From: Bacillota bacterium
GTDB lineage: Bacteria > Bacillota > Clostridia > Christensenellales > UMGS416
Assembly: GCA_023435705.1 (NCBI GenBank)
Contig: JAEYRH010000009.1
Coordinates: 459,877-523,876, forward strand
Direction: 5' to 3'
DNA: 64,000 nucleotides
Below are positions 51,545-60,374 of the stretch, piece after piece. Numbering within the stretch: position 1 is the stretch's first letter; every line of letters begins with the position of its first letter. The translations under genes were made by a program, and so were the position numbers. The notes beneath the pieces are model-generated. The model did no database searches and was not told where the DNA came from. It worked only from the letters and a program-made list of their open reading frames with translations.

Positions 51545-52297
51545 TTGAGCGCAGTCAGTCAGAAGGTTTTTTTGATCAGCCACACCCCCGACCCGGAGCA
51601 ACTGGTTGCCACGGCATCGAAATTGTGCTATTCCGATGCAGATATAGAATCGCTGCAGGCCGGCGTGGAGGCCAGGGATCAGTCCAGGTTTTTGGGCAAG
51701 CTCATAGAGATGGGCCACCTTTCCCCGGTGGAGCATGCCAGCTTCACGTTTGGCGTGGAAGGGGTTTCCCGCAGCCTGTTGGCCCAGTTGACCCGCCACC
51801 GAATCGCCAGTTTCTCGGTGAAGTCCCAGCGGTATGTGGGGGCGCTTTCCGATGGCGGCACCTTCAGCTATGTGGTGCCGGAGGGCGTAGCCCGCCTGGG
51901 AGCGGACGCTGTGCGGCGCTTTGAAGAGCAGATGGCGCAAATGCAGGCGTGGTATGACGGTTGGGTGAGTCAGCTGGGCGAAAACGAGGCCGGTTATGAA
52001 GACGCCCGCTTCGTGCTGCCAAACGCCGCCGAGACTAAGCTCATCGTAACGATGAACGCCCGGGAGCTCATGCATTTCTTCCATCTGCGGTGCTGCAACC
52101 GGGCCCAGTGGGAGATCCGTGCCCTGGCGTGGGAGATGCTGCGGCTTGCCAAGACGGCAGCCCCGGCGCTGTTTGCCAAGGCCGGGCCGCCCTGCGTATC
52201 AGGCGGGTGCACCGAGGGAAAAATGACCTGCGGTAAAATCAAGGAAGTACGACAGAAATACGACGAAATGTTTGGTGAGAAATGTGAACCAAAATGA
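51545..52297 (+). CDS. thyX: Flavin-dependent thymidylate synthase
   Basis: This 250-residue ThyX makes dTMP from dUMP using FAD, NADPH and methylene-tetrahydrofolate. The signature RHRIASFSVKSQRY is at 84-97; residues for dUMP and FAD follow (NARELMHFFHLRCCNRAQWE). The start is TTG 51,545 with AGAGG upstream, and TATAAT at 51,503-51,508 suggests its own promoter. The end overlaps the rlmB start. Confidence 0.93.
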   Translation: MSAVSQKVFLISHTPDPEQLVATASKLCYSDADIESLQAGVEARDQSRFLGKLIEMGHLSPVEHASFTFGVEGVSRSLLAQLTRHRIASFSVKSQRYVGALSDGGTFSYVVPEGVARLGADAVRRFEEQMAQMQAWYDGWVSQLGENEAGYEDARFVLPNAAETKLIVTMNARELMHFFHLRCCNRAQWEIRALAWEMLRLAKTAAPALFAKAGPPCVSGGCTEGKMTCGKIKEVRQKYDEMFGEKCEPK

Positions 52298-53075
52298 AGA
52301 GCAGGTCAACCTGATTGAGGGCAAAAACCCTGTTTGGGAGGCCCTGAAAGCCGAACGGCCCATCGAGAAGCTGATGATCGCCAAGACCATTAGCCAGGAG
52401 AGCGTGCGCGGCATCACGGGCCTGGCCCGCAGCCGGAAGATCAAGATCGAGTTTGTGCCCAAGGAACGGCTGGATGCACTTTCCGCCACCGGCAGGCATC
52501 AGGGGATTGCCGCCTTGTGCGCTGCCCATGGCTATGCCGAACTGGACGATGTGCTTGACAGCATCTCGGAAAAGGGAGAAACACCGTTTTTGGTGTTGCT
52601 CGATGAGGTGCAGGACCCTCACAACCTGGGGGCGGTCATCCGCACCGCCGAGTGCGCCGGGGCGCAGGTAGTCGTGATCCCGCAGCACAATAGCGTGGGC
52701 CTGACACCAGCGGTGGGCCGGGCATCCGCCGGGGCCATTGAGCATGTGCCGGTGTGCAAGGTGCCAAACATGGCCCAGACCATTGAAAAGCTCAAAGAGC
52801 GCGGCATTTGGGTGATCGGCGCCGATATGGAGGGCAAGCTTGCCTATGAGGTGGATATGAAAGGCCCCATCGCCATCGTGGTGGGCGGCGAGGGCGGCGG
52901 CGTGCGCCGGCTGGTGCTGGAGAAGTGCGACTTTGTGGCGCGTTTGCCGATGCTGGGCAAGCTCAACAGCCTGAATGCCTCGGTGGCTGCGGGTGTACTG
53001 ATGTATGAGGCGGTGAGGCAGCGAAGCCCTCAAACCCCAACACCCACCCCCAGTGGAATGGGGGAGGGGGAGTAA
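52284..53075 (+). CDS. rlmB: 23S rRNA 2'-O-methyltransferase RlmB (TrmH/SpoU family)
   Basis: This SpoU-class methyltransferase has an N-terminal substrate domain (EGKNPVWEALKAERPIEKLM) and the knotted SAM fold with LDEVQDPHNLGAVIRTAECAG, VVGGEGGGVRRL and LNSLNASVAAGVL. It modifies G2251 of 23S rRNA in related bacteria. Start codons GTG 52,284, GTG 52,275 and TTG 52,272 are all possible. The last 16 residues (after VRQR) are coded by a type-2 repeat element. Confidence 0.88.
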   Translation: MNQNEEQVNLIEGKNPVWEALKAERPIEKLMIAKTISQESVRGITGLARSRKIKIEFVPKERLDALSATGRHQGIAALCAAHGYAELDDVLDSISEKGETPFLVLLDEVQDPHNLGAVIRTAECAGAQVVVIPQHNSVGLTPAVGRASAGAIEHVPVCKVPNMAQTIEKLKERGIWVIGADMEGKLAYEVDMKGPIAIVVGGEGGGVRRLVLEKCDFVARLPMLGKLNSLNASVAAGVLMYEAVRQRSPQTPTPTPSGMGEGE

Positions 53076-53200
53076 GCCCTGCTGCCTGCGGGTAACGTCG
53101 CGAAAATCCCCCTTGTCGCCTGCGGGCGGCACCCCGGAGAAATCCCCCCTGCCCTCTGCGGAGGGCATCCCCCCTTCGTAAGGGAGGGTGGGGAGGTTTC
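53040..53200. repeat. Type-2 repeat array at the end of rlmB (copy 3)
   Basis: CACCCACCCCCAGTGG with a mirrored GGGGGAGGGGG begins inside the rlmB 3' end. After it come a partial unit with AATCCCCCTTGTCGCC and a complete one with AATCCCCCCTGCCC, GAGGGCATCCCCCC and TTCGTAAGGGAGGG. The pattern is the same as at 474-521 and 43,672-43,730. Confidence 0.6.
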
Positions 53201-53268
53201 TCCCTCTGACTCGTGTGGTGGAGTTTCTTGTAGGTTGCCCACTATTCCCTTGTGATTGAGGTGAAATC

Positions 53269-53475
53269 ATGCAATGCGGTTGCCCCCAATGCGGGGTTTT
53301 GATGGCCAATGTGGTCAAAGGCCTGGAAAGCGAGTGCAAATGCCCAGAGTGCGGCCATGAATGCAAGGCATGCTTGGGGTTGATGAAAGGCGCCGGTGCG
53401 CCGCTGCAAAAGGGGATGTCCAAGGAGCAGTGGGAGATGATGCTGCGGCTTAGGAACCGTGACGTTGACGATTGA
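53269..53475 (+). CDS. Small eight-cysteine protein
   Basis: The 68-residue protein has eight cysteines in its first 35 residues, in the paired knuckles CGCPQC (3-8) and CKCPECGHECKAC (23-35), suggesting two zinc or iron-sulfur sites; the rest is helical and charged. The start ATG 53,269 has GAGGTG 6 nt upstream. I do not know a named family for it. Next to it starts a lipoprotein gene with a separate promoter. Confidence 0.6.
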   Translation: MQCGCPQCGVLMANVVKGLESECKCPECGHECKACLGLMKGAGAPLQKGMSKEQWEMMLRLRNRDVDD

Positions 53476-53493
53476 TTATTTTATCACTATAAT
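53465..53493 (+). promoter_or_regulatory. Promoter of the discoidin-like lipoprotein gene
   Basis: TTGACG and TATAAT are separated by 17 nt, 45 nt before ATG 53,539. The -35 box overlaps the end of the small cysteine-rich gene. Confidence 0.75.
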
Positions 53494-53538
53494 CTGATTC
53501 AGATACCATATTATGACAATTTCATATGGAGGCAGTGT

Positions 53539-54774
53539 ATGGGCAGCGTGAAGCGGGCGGGTTCCATGGTGGTCTGCGTTGTGATGATGCTTGCTGTCGC
53601 TGCCTGCAATGGGATGCCCATTGAGACAATTGAGCCAACAATTGTGATGGCTTCGCCGGTTATTACTGCCACACCCACAATGGTTACGCTTTCACCTACT
53701 CTAAGCCCTTCATCAACGGTGGAGGAAGAAACCGCTACACCAGAGCCGGAGATGACAGAAGAGCTGGAACCTGAAACCACAGAGGAGCCGGAGCCTACAC
53801 CGGAGTATGATATCCCGGATATCAAGAAGACTGGCTTAACCAATGAACAATTTCAGAAAATTCAACTTATGCTGGTTGGCATATCCGGATCGATGCTTTA
53901 TAAGAAACCGATTCAATCCATGTCAGATGAAGATTATTTGGTTTTTGGTTTTTTTGTATTGAACGATTTTTATGGTTCAGACTTGCTACCCATAGATTCT
54001 GGTGAAGACCAAGGCGAGTCCATCAGCCGAGAGGATATGAAGAAACTGATCGAATCTGCATTTGGTGGCATCTTCCGGGAGAACTGCACAGCCACAACGG
54101 ATTTTGAAGTTCAGCTTATTGATAACCGTTATGTTTATTACTTGATGGAAGGCGACCCGCGTAATCGACCGTTTGTCTATAAAATCAAGAAGGTGGGACA
54201 AGATACGTGGAGACTTTCTTTTGATGTGGTTGGTGTGCATTTCCAATACTCTGTTTATCAAGATAAGGTTGAAGCAACGATAAAGAAGAATGAAAACAGC
54301 ATATATGGCTTCACTTTAGTAGGTTGGAAGACATTGAAAGACACAACCAGATTGTTTCGTGCTGTGGAGGCCTCCTCCTATCATGTGCCGGATTCTGGTT
54401 TGACGTTTTCTCCCAAAAACGTGTTGGATGGGAATAAGGACACTTTTTGGTTGTCGAAGCAAGAAACAGAGAGCTGGCTCAAACTATCGTTTGCCAAGTC
54501 AACTGTTATGACGGGTTTCACGATTGATATGGACTTTATCAATGAGCGCTTTTCTGAGGAACTTTGTGATGTCCCGAGTAACATAATTGTTGAGCTTTCC
54601 AATGGGATGAAGTTCGAATACAATGACTATTCGGGTGCACCGGGGTTCCGATCATTCGGAAGGGAAATCAAAGTTAAGTGGATGAAACTTACCCTTCTGG
54701 GTGAGTCCTCTGTAGAAGAGGAATCGCAACCGCAGCCAGTGTATAGATATGTCATTGATGTTTATGCGCATTAG
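53539..54774 (+). CDS. Lipoprotein with discoidin-like C-terminal domain
   Basis: This 411-residue lipoprotein has lipobox VAAC (Cys23), a Thr/Glu/Pro-rich stalk (about 25-95), a middle alpha/beta domain (about 100-270) I do not recognise, and a C-terminal beta-sandwich that resembles F5/8-type C (discoidin-like) modules: FSPKNVLDGNKDTFWLS with the typical Asp/Asn-Trp pattern (about 287-303). Such modules bind sugars. The gene is AT-richer than its surroundings and has its own strong promoter. Confidence 0.6.
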   Translation: MGSVKRAGSMVVCVVMMLAVAACNGMPIETIEPTIVMASPVITATPTMVTLSPTLSPSSTVEEETATPEPEMTEELEPETTEEPEPTPEYDIPDIKKTGLTNEQFQKIQLMLVGISGSMLYKKPIQSMSDEDYLVFGFFVLNDFYGSDLLPIDSGEDQGESISREDMKKLIESAFGGIFRENCTATTDFEVQLIDNRYVYYLMEGDPRNRPFVYKIKKVGQDTWRLSFDVVGVHFQYSVYQDKVEATIKKNENSIYGFTLVGWKTLKDTTRLFRAVEASSYHVPDSGLTFSPKNVLDGNKDTFWLSKQETESWLKLSFAKSTVMTGFTIDMDFINERFSEELCDVPSNIIVELSNGMKFEYNDYSGAPGFRSFGREIKVKWMKLTLLGESSVEEESQPQPVYRYVIDVYAH

Positions 54775-54797
54775 TTAGTCGTGTCTTTTCGATATTC

Positions 54798-55553
54798 TTA
54801 TAGGTGTCTCCCCGGCTTCTCCACCAAATGCTTCCAATACCGTTTCGGGATGAAATGCTGCTGCAGCTTGGGGTTCAGCCGGTTCTCAATGGCCATCGTG
54901 TCAAAATAGCGCCGCCACATCTCCTGGAACTGGTCTTCGTCGCCGGCCTGTTTTACCGTGTCAATGAGCCGCCCCGGCACAATCGCCCACTGCCCCTCTT
55001 CATAGGCGGCGGTGAGCGCGCGGCCCTTGTCGTGAATGAGCCAATGCACATCGGGCATGCGGTCGGCGAAGTGCTCGGCCAGCAGTGGCAGGATGTAGTA
55101 GAGCGGCTCGATCACTGCGCAATAGCTCCCCTGATTGGTTTTGTGAAAGCGCAGCAGGCCGGTCATGCGGTGGGCTTCAAAGCCCACACGGCCGGCCATG
55201 TCGTGCAGCGGCTTAACGTATTGGTGTGTGACCATTTCCTCCACCGATGGGCCGGTGCGGAAGCCGAACCGCAGGTAATTGAGGATCATCCGCCCGGCAT
55301 TGGGGTCGCACGAAAACCAGCACAGCATCACTTTGCGGGCGGCTTCATCGCCGATCTTCTCCACAATCGCGTCAAACACCTTCTCGGCCTTGGCTTCGTT
55401 GGTCTTGACAGGCCGGTAGGTGATCAGGAAATCGGGCTGCACCGGCATGGCCGGAAGAATGTTGAATACGTTGTCCTCCCTGCGATACCAGGAATCATAA
55501 ACGGCGGAGAGCATGCCCTCAAAACTGCCGTCGGTTACATAGGCGGTGTTCAA
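54798..55553 (-). CDS. TIGR03915-type putative DNA repair protein
   Basis: The 251-residue protein has YVTDGSFEGMLSAVYDSWYR at the start and MTGLLRFHKTNQGSYCAVIE, then NPKLQQHFIPKRYWKHLVE near the end, a pattern I recognise from the TIGR03915/DUF4130 family found beside a radical-SAM protein. The pair is predicted to repair or modify DNA. It overlaps the upstream radical-SAM gene by 4 nt. Confidence 0.85.
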   Translation of the reverse strand: MNTAYVTDGSFEGMLSAVYDSWYRREDNVFNILPAMPVQPDFLITYRPVKTNEAKAEKVFDAIVEKIGDEAARKVMLCWFSCDPNAGRMILNYLRFGFRTGPSVEEMVTHQYVKPLHDMAGRVGFEAHRMTGLLRFHKTNQGSYCAVIEPLYYILPLLAEHFADRMPDVHWLIHDKGRALTAAYEEGQWAIVPGRLIDTVKQAGDEDQFQEMWRRYFDTMAIENRLNPKLQQHFIPKRYWKHLVEKPGRHL

Positions 55554-56869
55554 GAAACACCTCCCAGCAGCAGTGGCGATGGGCTTTTGTGCATATCTGC
55601 CGAGAGAGCGCCGTAGGCATCGGCAGGTCCGGCGTCAAACAGGGAGAGCTGCGTGCCGCCGGTGACCTCCGGTACGCGGGAGAGCGGTGTGAGCCGCATG
55701 CGCAGTTGGGGCTGCGAGAGCCGGATTTCCGGCAGGAAACCGCCGCGGCAGGTGATGAAGTAACAAGCCCGCTTCATCACCACTCCGGACTTCTTGATAT
55801 CCTCAAAGGTGAGCCCGCCGAAGCGCCGGGCCTGCACCAAGCGCATGGCCGACACCTGCCCGATGCCAGGCACCCGCAGCAGGTGTTCCATCGGCGCGGT
55901 TGCCAGATCAACCGGGAAGAACTCCGGGTGGCGCAGTGCCCAGGCGCTTTTTGGATCCAGATCCAAGTCTAGCTGCGGGTCCTTCTGCTCCAGGATCTCG
56001 CCGGCCTTGAAGCCATAGAACCGCAGCAGCCAGTCTGCCTGATAGAGCCGGTGCTCGCGCACCAGCGGCGGCTTGACGATCTCCGGCAGCCGTGGGCTTT
56101 TGTTGATTGGCATGTAGGCAGAGTAATAGACGCGCTTCAATGTGTACTTTTTATAGAGCGCTTCGCTAAGCTTCAGGATCGTGAGGTCGCTTTCCGGTGA
56201 GGCCCCCACGATGAGCTGGGTGGACTGCCCGGCAGGAGCAAAGCTTGGTGCATGGATGATCTGCTTCTTCTCCTCTTTCCCTGCCTCGATCAGGCCGGAA
56301 ATCAACCCCATGGGCTTGAGAATGGTCTGCGCGTTTTTATCAGGTGCCAGCGCCGTCAGGCTCTTTTCGCTGGGCAGCTCGATGTTCACGCTCATGCGGT
56401 CCACCAACCGCCCTGCCTCTTCGATCAATTGCCTGCTGGCCCCCGGCAGGCCCTTCATGTGGATGTAGCCGCCGAAGCCTCTGTCTCTGAGCAGCTTCAC
56501 TGCCTGGATCATGCGCTCCATCGTGTGATCAGGAGATTTTTGCACGGCAGAGCTCAAAAAGAGCCCCTCGATATAGTTGCGGCGGTAGAAGGCCTCGGTG
56601 ATGTCAGCCAGCTCCACTGGGGATAGGTCAGCCCTTTGGATGTCTTTTGTGGCGTTCACGCCACAGTATTCACAGCGGTAGATGCAGCGGTTTGTCATCA
56701 GCACCTTCAGAAGCGAGATGCACCGGCCATCACCGGCCCAAGTGTGGCAAATGCCCGGCGCGGCGGTGCTGCCAAAAGCGCCCTTGCGGCCTGTCGAACC
56801 GCTGGACGAGCAGGAAACGTCATATTTTGCCGAATCACCCAGAATTGCCAGTTTTTCCATCAGGTCCAT
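55550..56869 (-). CDS. TIGR03916-type radical SAM DNA modification/repair protein
   Basis: The 439-residue radical-SAM protein has the [4Fe-4S] cysteines Cys62, Cys66 and Cys69 (RCIYRCEYCG), the SAM site PDHTMERM-like region, and a helix-hairpin-helix DNA-binding motif near residue 310 (LLRVPGIGQVSAMRLVQARR). The start at 56,869 follows GGAGG. It is translated together with TIGR03915. The chemistry has not been shown, but the family name reflects the consistent pairing and DNA-binding motif. Confidence 0.88.
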   Translation of the reverse strand: MDLMEKLAILGDSAKYDVSCSSSGSTGRKGAFGSTAAPGICHTWAGDGRCISLLKVLMTNRCIYRCEYCGVNATKDIQRADLSPVELADITEAFYRRNYIEGLFLSSAVQKSPDHTMERMIQAVKLLRDRGFGGYIHMKGLPGASRQLIEEAGRLVDRMSVNIELPSEKSLTALAPDKNAQTILKPMGLISGLIEAGKEEKKQIIHAPSFAPAGQSTQLIVGASPESDLTILKLSEALYKKYTLKRVYYSAYMPINKSPRLPEIVKPPLVREHRLYQADWLLRFYGFKAGEILEQKDPQLDLDLDPKSAWALRHPEFFPVDLATAPMEHLLRVPGIGQVSAMRLVQARRFGGLTFEDIKKSGVVMKRACYFITCRGGFLPEIRLSQPQLRMRLTPLSRVPEVTGGTQLSLFDAGPADAYGALSADMHKSPSPLLLGGVS

Positions 56870-57141
56870 GGCTATAGCCTCCGTTTGCCTAATAATAGCA
56901 CAAACGTTCGCAAATAGCAAATAATGAAGAGCGCGACTGGCATGATTTGTTGTTGACTTCTATTTGAGTTTTCTATAAACCGGCATACATTGGATAGATT
57001 TTTGTATACTGTTCATACACATTACTATTTTTCACAATATGTGGTAGAATAAGATAGAACGTGGTCGCAAAGCCCGTGAATTGGCAGAATGCCGCCCGGG
57101 TTCATAGCATGTATCATATGCAATTGAAAGGAGCAGGAACT

Positions 57142-57750
57142 ATGACGAGACGCAGCAGGGCATTGGTAGTGATGATTGCCGTGCTTGTTTTGGCTGTTAC
57201 AGTATTCGTCACCGGTTGCACCGGCAGGCTCAGCAACCTGTCGAAGATGGATAACGGGGGCTACAAATATACCGAGGGAGACAGCGTGTGGGTCTGGGAG
57301 AAATCCGGCAGCGCCGAGCAGCTCACACTCAATGATGCGCTGATCACCGTGATTCAAGCCGGACATGCCCAGTTTTCGCTGACCAACGGCCAGAAGCTGG
57401 ACGTCACGCTGGACAGTACCGGCACACCGGCCACTGTGAAAATGAGCTATGGCACTGTGATCAGCCAGAATGACTACACACAGATGAACAAGGCACTAAG
57501 CATTCGGGATCGGATCCTGCAGGAAGTGGGCGGCACACAAACCGGCTCGCTTGGTTGGGTAGTCCTTCTATTGTTGTTGATAGCTGCCGGCGTGTTGTTG
57601 TTCCTTTATGCAGGGCGGCTGGTCAACTCGTGGAAGTTGGGAGGCATCTTCAGCGGCCATGACACCGCCAAGTCACTGCTGTTGTTTAAAGCCATTGGCG
57701 CTGTGATTGCCGTGATCGGCCTGTTGATTCTGCTGACTGTGATCTTTTAG
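57142..57750 (+). CDS. Small lipoprotein with two C-terminal membrane spans
   Basis: The 202-residue protein starts with a lipoprotein-like signal (VTGC, Cys25), has a beta-rich external region (about 30-135; QKLDVTLDSTGTPATVKMSYG) and ends in two membrane spans (about 138-157 and 180-201). The end part resembles small DUF6199-type membrane proteins; I do not know the function. ATG 57,142 has AAAGGAG. A terminator follows. Confidence 0.6.
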   Translation: MTRRSRALVVMIAVLVLAVTVFVTGCTGRLSNLSKMDNGGYKYTEGDSVWVWEKSGSAEQLTLNDALITVIQAGHAQFSLTNGQKLDVTLDSTGTPATVKMSYGTVISQNDYTQMNKALSIRDRILQEVGGTQTGSLGWVVLLLLLIAAGVLLFLYAGRLVNSWKLGGIFSGHDTAKSLLLFKAIGAVIAVIGLLILLTVIF

Positions 57751-57788
57751 CGGTTCGTTGAAGCAAAGTTACATATGTCACAATGCAG

Positions 57789-57815
57789 AAAAAGAGCGGG
57801 GAACCGCTCTTTTTT
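57789..57815 (+). terminator. Intrinsic terminator
   Basis: AGAGCGG-GGAA-CCGCTCT with a GNRA-like loop followed by TTTTT, 38 nt after the stop codon at 57,750. Confidence 0.85.
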
Positions 57816-57956
57816 GACAGCATGGTAACCAACAAGTATAGATAGTGATAGAACTTGAACAATGGATGGCGACGAATCATATGGTCGAATAGAACTCGCC
57901 AAGTTGCGATTGCACCAACGCCTGGTAGCACTGCTTCAATTGCCTTTGTAATCTGA

Positions 57957-59663
57957 TTACTCAGCCGGGCTCTCGCTTGCCGATGGTTCCGGAGAAGTTG
58001 TTGCGGTGGACCCGCTTGCCGGCGGAGACGTGTATCCTGCGGGGTAGTCGGCATCATACACAAATCTTGCACTTAACACAGGGTAACCATCCATCACGCC
58101 GATCACATCAGCAAAGATGGAGTAGTATTTGTCCGCCTGCAATCCCTTGTCTTTTGTGTATTCCACAATCAGCGGTTTGTTCTCACCGGCAGCGCCCACA
58201 TTGAAGAGGTAATACTGAGATTCCTCATTTTCAATTTGCTTGATCACCACGCCTTCCAGCTTGTAGACAGTGCCGATCAGGTTCTCTGCGGACGATGAAA
58301 GATAGGAGTAATCCATCTTCCATGCTTTCTTGGTGTAGCTGGCCAATGCTGCGGGCCGGTTGACACGGTGCACCATTGTGGATGCTTTGCCGGAAGAGTC
58401 GGTCGCAGTGATTGATATGTCATTCCAGCCCCAGCGCTTCAGCTTGGCCTTGAAGCGGAACATGCCGTTTCCGTCGACTGTGATATTTCCTGATAGATCC
58501 GCATCGGTGGTTATTGTGGCGCCTGCCACGGTGCTCCCGGAGATTTGCGCATAGGTGCCGTCGGTTGTTGTTTCAGAAAGCTCAATTGGCACATCCATGA
58601 TCGGGCGGTTGACTTTGAGCTCATAGATATTTTTCCGGTGCTTGGGTGTTTCCACGGTGATCAGGATCGTGTTGATGCCGCTGGGCTCGATGTTAACCGA
58701 TGCGGTTACCATTCCTTCATTGTTAATGTAGTCTGTACGGTTCTGGTTGCCGATCAACACCCGTGTGCTTCCGGGCAGCACCTTGATCTTCACGGTCATG
58801 TTATCCTGGTCGGTGGTGGAGTTTTGTTCCTTTGGTGTGATGATTTTCAAGGGTGCAAGCGGCACTTCAATGTCATAAGGGTTGATGGTGATCTTGCGCT
58901 CAGTGTTGTCCGGAGACACAATGATGGCCTCCAGCGACACGGTCACTTTATCCTGCGCCTCATCGGTGATATAGCCCTGGTCATTCAGCAGCAGTTCGGC
59001 CTTTCCTTTTTGTATCGGCAGCTGGCGCTTCGGGTCTGTTACCAGCACCATATCCCCATCTTTGCCAAAAAAGGTGATCCTGTGCCAGGATTCTCCATCG
59101 ATCATTACCTTTTCCACTTCTGGATCCTGATACGCAGTGTCTCCTTTTGCATTCGTCATGTCTGATATTGTGCCGGCGATCAGCTGATAGAGCTGGAAGA
59201 CTCCATAACCCACGCCCACAAATAGCATGAGGATCACAAGTGTTGACACGATCAGCCGAGGCCAGCGGATCCGTACAGCCGTTGACCTTTGCGTTTGCTC
59301 TCTTGGCTTGGATCGGGCTGGCACCACCACTTCCACCTCGCGCCGGCCGGCCAGGCGGGAGAGTTTTGTGCGGTTGTCCGGCACCGGCGCACCGCTGTCT
59401 ACCAGGTCTTGTGCGGCATTGTCGTTGGAGGATTCGTCATGCAGCACGATAAACTCACTTTTGTCTTCATAGGTTGGCTTGCCCTGCGTATCCCCCCAAA
59501 AAGGCGGCGGCCCTTTTGGCTTCACCGTTTCGGCGGACTTGTTATACCACAGCGAGTTGACATTGCCTTTGGGTTGCACGACGCTGTCGTTCAGCAAATG
59601 GGCGCACTTGAAGCAGGCTCTGTTGGTAGATTTATTCTCAGTGCCACAAACCGGGCATTTCAT
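57957..59663 (-). CDS. Zinc-ribbon, one-TM protein with Ig-like surface domain
   Basis: The 568-residue protein has an N-terminal zinc ribbon (Cys3, Cys6, Cys17, Cys20), a disordered cytoplasmic section up to about residue 130, one membrane span (about 137-160) and a long external portion with Ig-like/Big repeats (DLSGNITVDGNGMFRFKAKL; ISITATDSSGKASTMVHRV). The tail is Ser/Pro/Thr-rich. I do not recognise a named family. Zinc ribbon on the cytoplasmic side and Ig folds outside hint at a sensor or scaffold. Confidence 0.6.
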   Translation of the reverse strand: MKCPVCGTENKSTNRACFKCAHLLNDSVVQPKGNVNSLWYNKSAETVKPKGPPPFWGDTQGKPTYEDKSEFIVLHDESSNDNAAQDLVDSGAPVPDNRTKLSRLAGRREVEVVVPARSKPREQTQRSTAVRIRWPRLIVSTLVILMLFVGVGYGVFQLYQLIAGTISDMTNAKGDTAYQDPEVEKVMIDGESWHRITFFGKDGDMVLVTDPKRQLPIQKGKAELLLNDQGYITDEAQDKVTVSLEAIIVSPDNTERKITINPYDIEVPLAPLKIITPKEQNSTTDQDNMTVKIKVLPGSTRVLIGNQNRTDYINNEGMVTASVNIEPSGINTILITVETPKHRKNIYELKVNRPIMDVPIELSETTTDGTYAQISGSTVAGATITTDADLSGNITVDGNGMFRFKAKLKRWGWNDISITATDSSGKASTMVHRVNRPAALASYTKKAWKMDYSYLSSSAENLIGTVYKLEGVVIKQIENEESQYYLFNVGAAGENKPLIVEYTKDKGLQADKYYSIFADVIGVMDGYPVLSARFVYDADYPAGYTSPPASGSTATTSPEPSASESPAE

Positions 59664-59899
59664 CCTGCGGGTTCCTTTCTGATCTCATGACGGTATCCGT
59701 ATATATTGTTTCTTGCGGTGTGATAATCCATACACGCCGCGCTGTGCTGCTCTTGCACTATTTGTTTCTTAACATGTAATTATACATGATTTTCATATCG
59801 ATGAAAACATTGACCGTGTGAGGTGCTTTTTCCCATCGCTCCAGGTGAAATGACGCTGCCCATGGTGTACAATACAGCAAAACAGAGAAGGAGGCGCCA

Positions 59900-60241
59900 A
59901 TGCCCGCCATTGTGCTGGAGATTGATCTGGAAGCCGGCCGCCCCGCTGCCGACACTGCCGTAATAAATATGAAAAACTCACTGATGGCTTGTCCGCGCAG
60001 AGGCATCCGTGCGGCCCTGCTGATACATGGCTACGGATCCTCCGGTGTGGGCGGAGCGATCCGATTGGCGGTGCGCGGTGCGCTCGCTGACGGCAGCCTC
60101 TCCGCCGTGGTGCGTGATTTTGTGCCTGGGGAGCAATGGCACTGGCGCAAGCGGGAGCTGTTGGCACAATGCCCGGCGCTCGCGCGATATGAGAGGCGAA
60201 TCGCGAACAACGAAGGGGTCACCGTGGTGTTACTGCGATGA
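59900..60241 (+). CDS. Smr/MutS2 C-terminal-domain protein
   Basis: The 113-residue protein resembles stand-alone Smr domains: VLEIDLEAGRPAADTA at the start and LLIHGYGSSGVGGAIRLAVR (His43) as the nicking-endonuclease-like loop. Smr domains cut branched nucleic acids or act on RNA in ribosome rescue. ATG 59,900 with AGGAGG is used. The acceptor histidine and GSSG turn are visible; the domain is at the small end. Confidence 0.75.
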   Translation: MPAIVLEIDLEAGRPAADTAVINMKNSLMACPRRGIRAALLIHGYGSSGVGGAIRLAVRGALADGSLSAVVRDFVPGEQWHWRKRELLAQCPALARYERRIANNEGVTVVLLR

Positions 60242-60374
60242 TTGCTTCCGGACAGGTTATGGTGTAGCTCGAAGGTTTATGAGACTGCCAGTCACACTTT
60301 TTGACTATTCTGTGTGCGTAATGGGTATATAATCAATTGTCTTGATGTATCGAATGATTTTGGATGAGGAAGGC

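Noticed and set aside
60299..60333. Promoter TTGACT with TATATA/TATAAT upstream of the 60.4-kb gene
   Set aside because: Spacing of 19-21 nt is too long for confident assignment.
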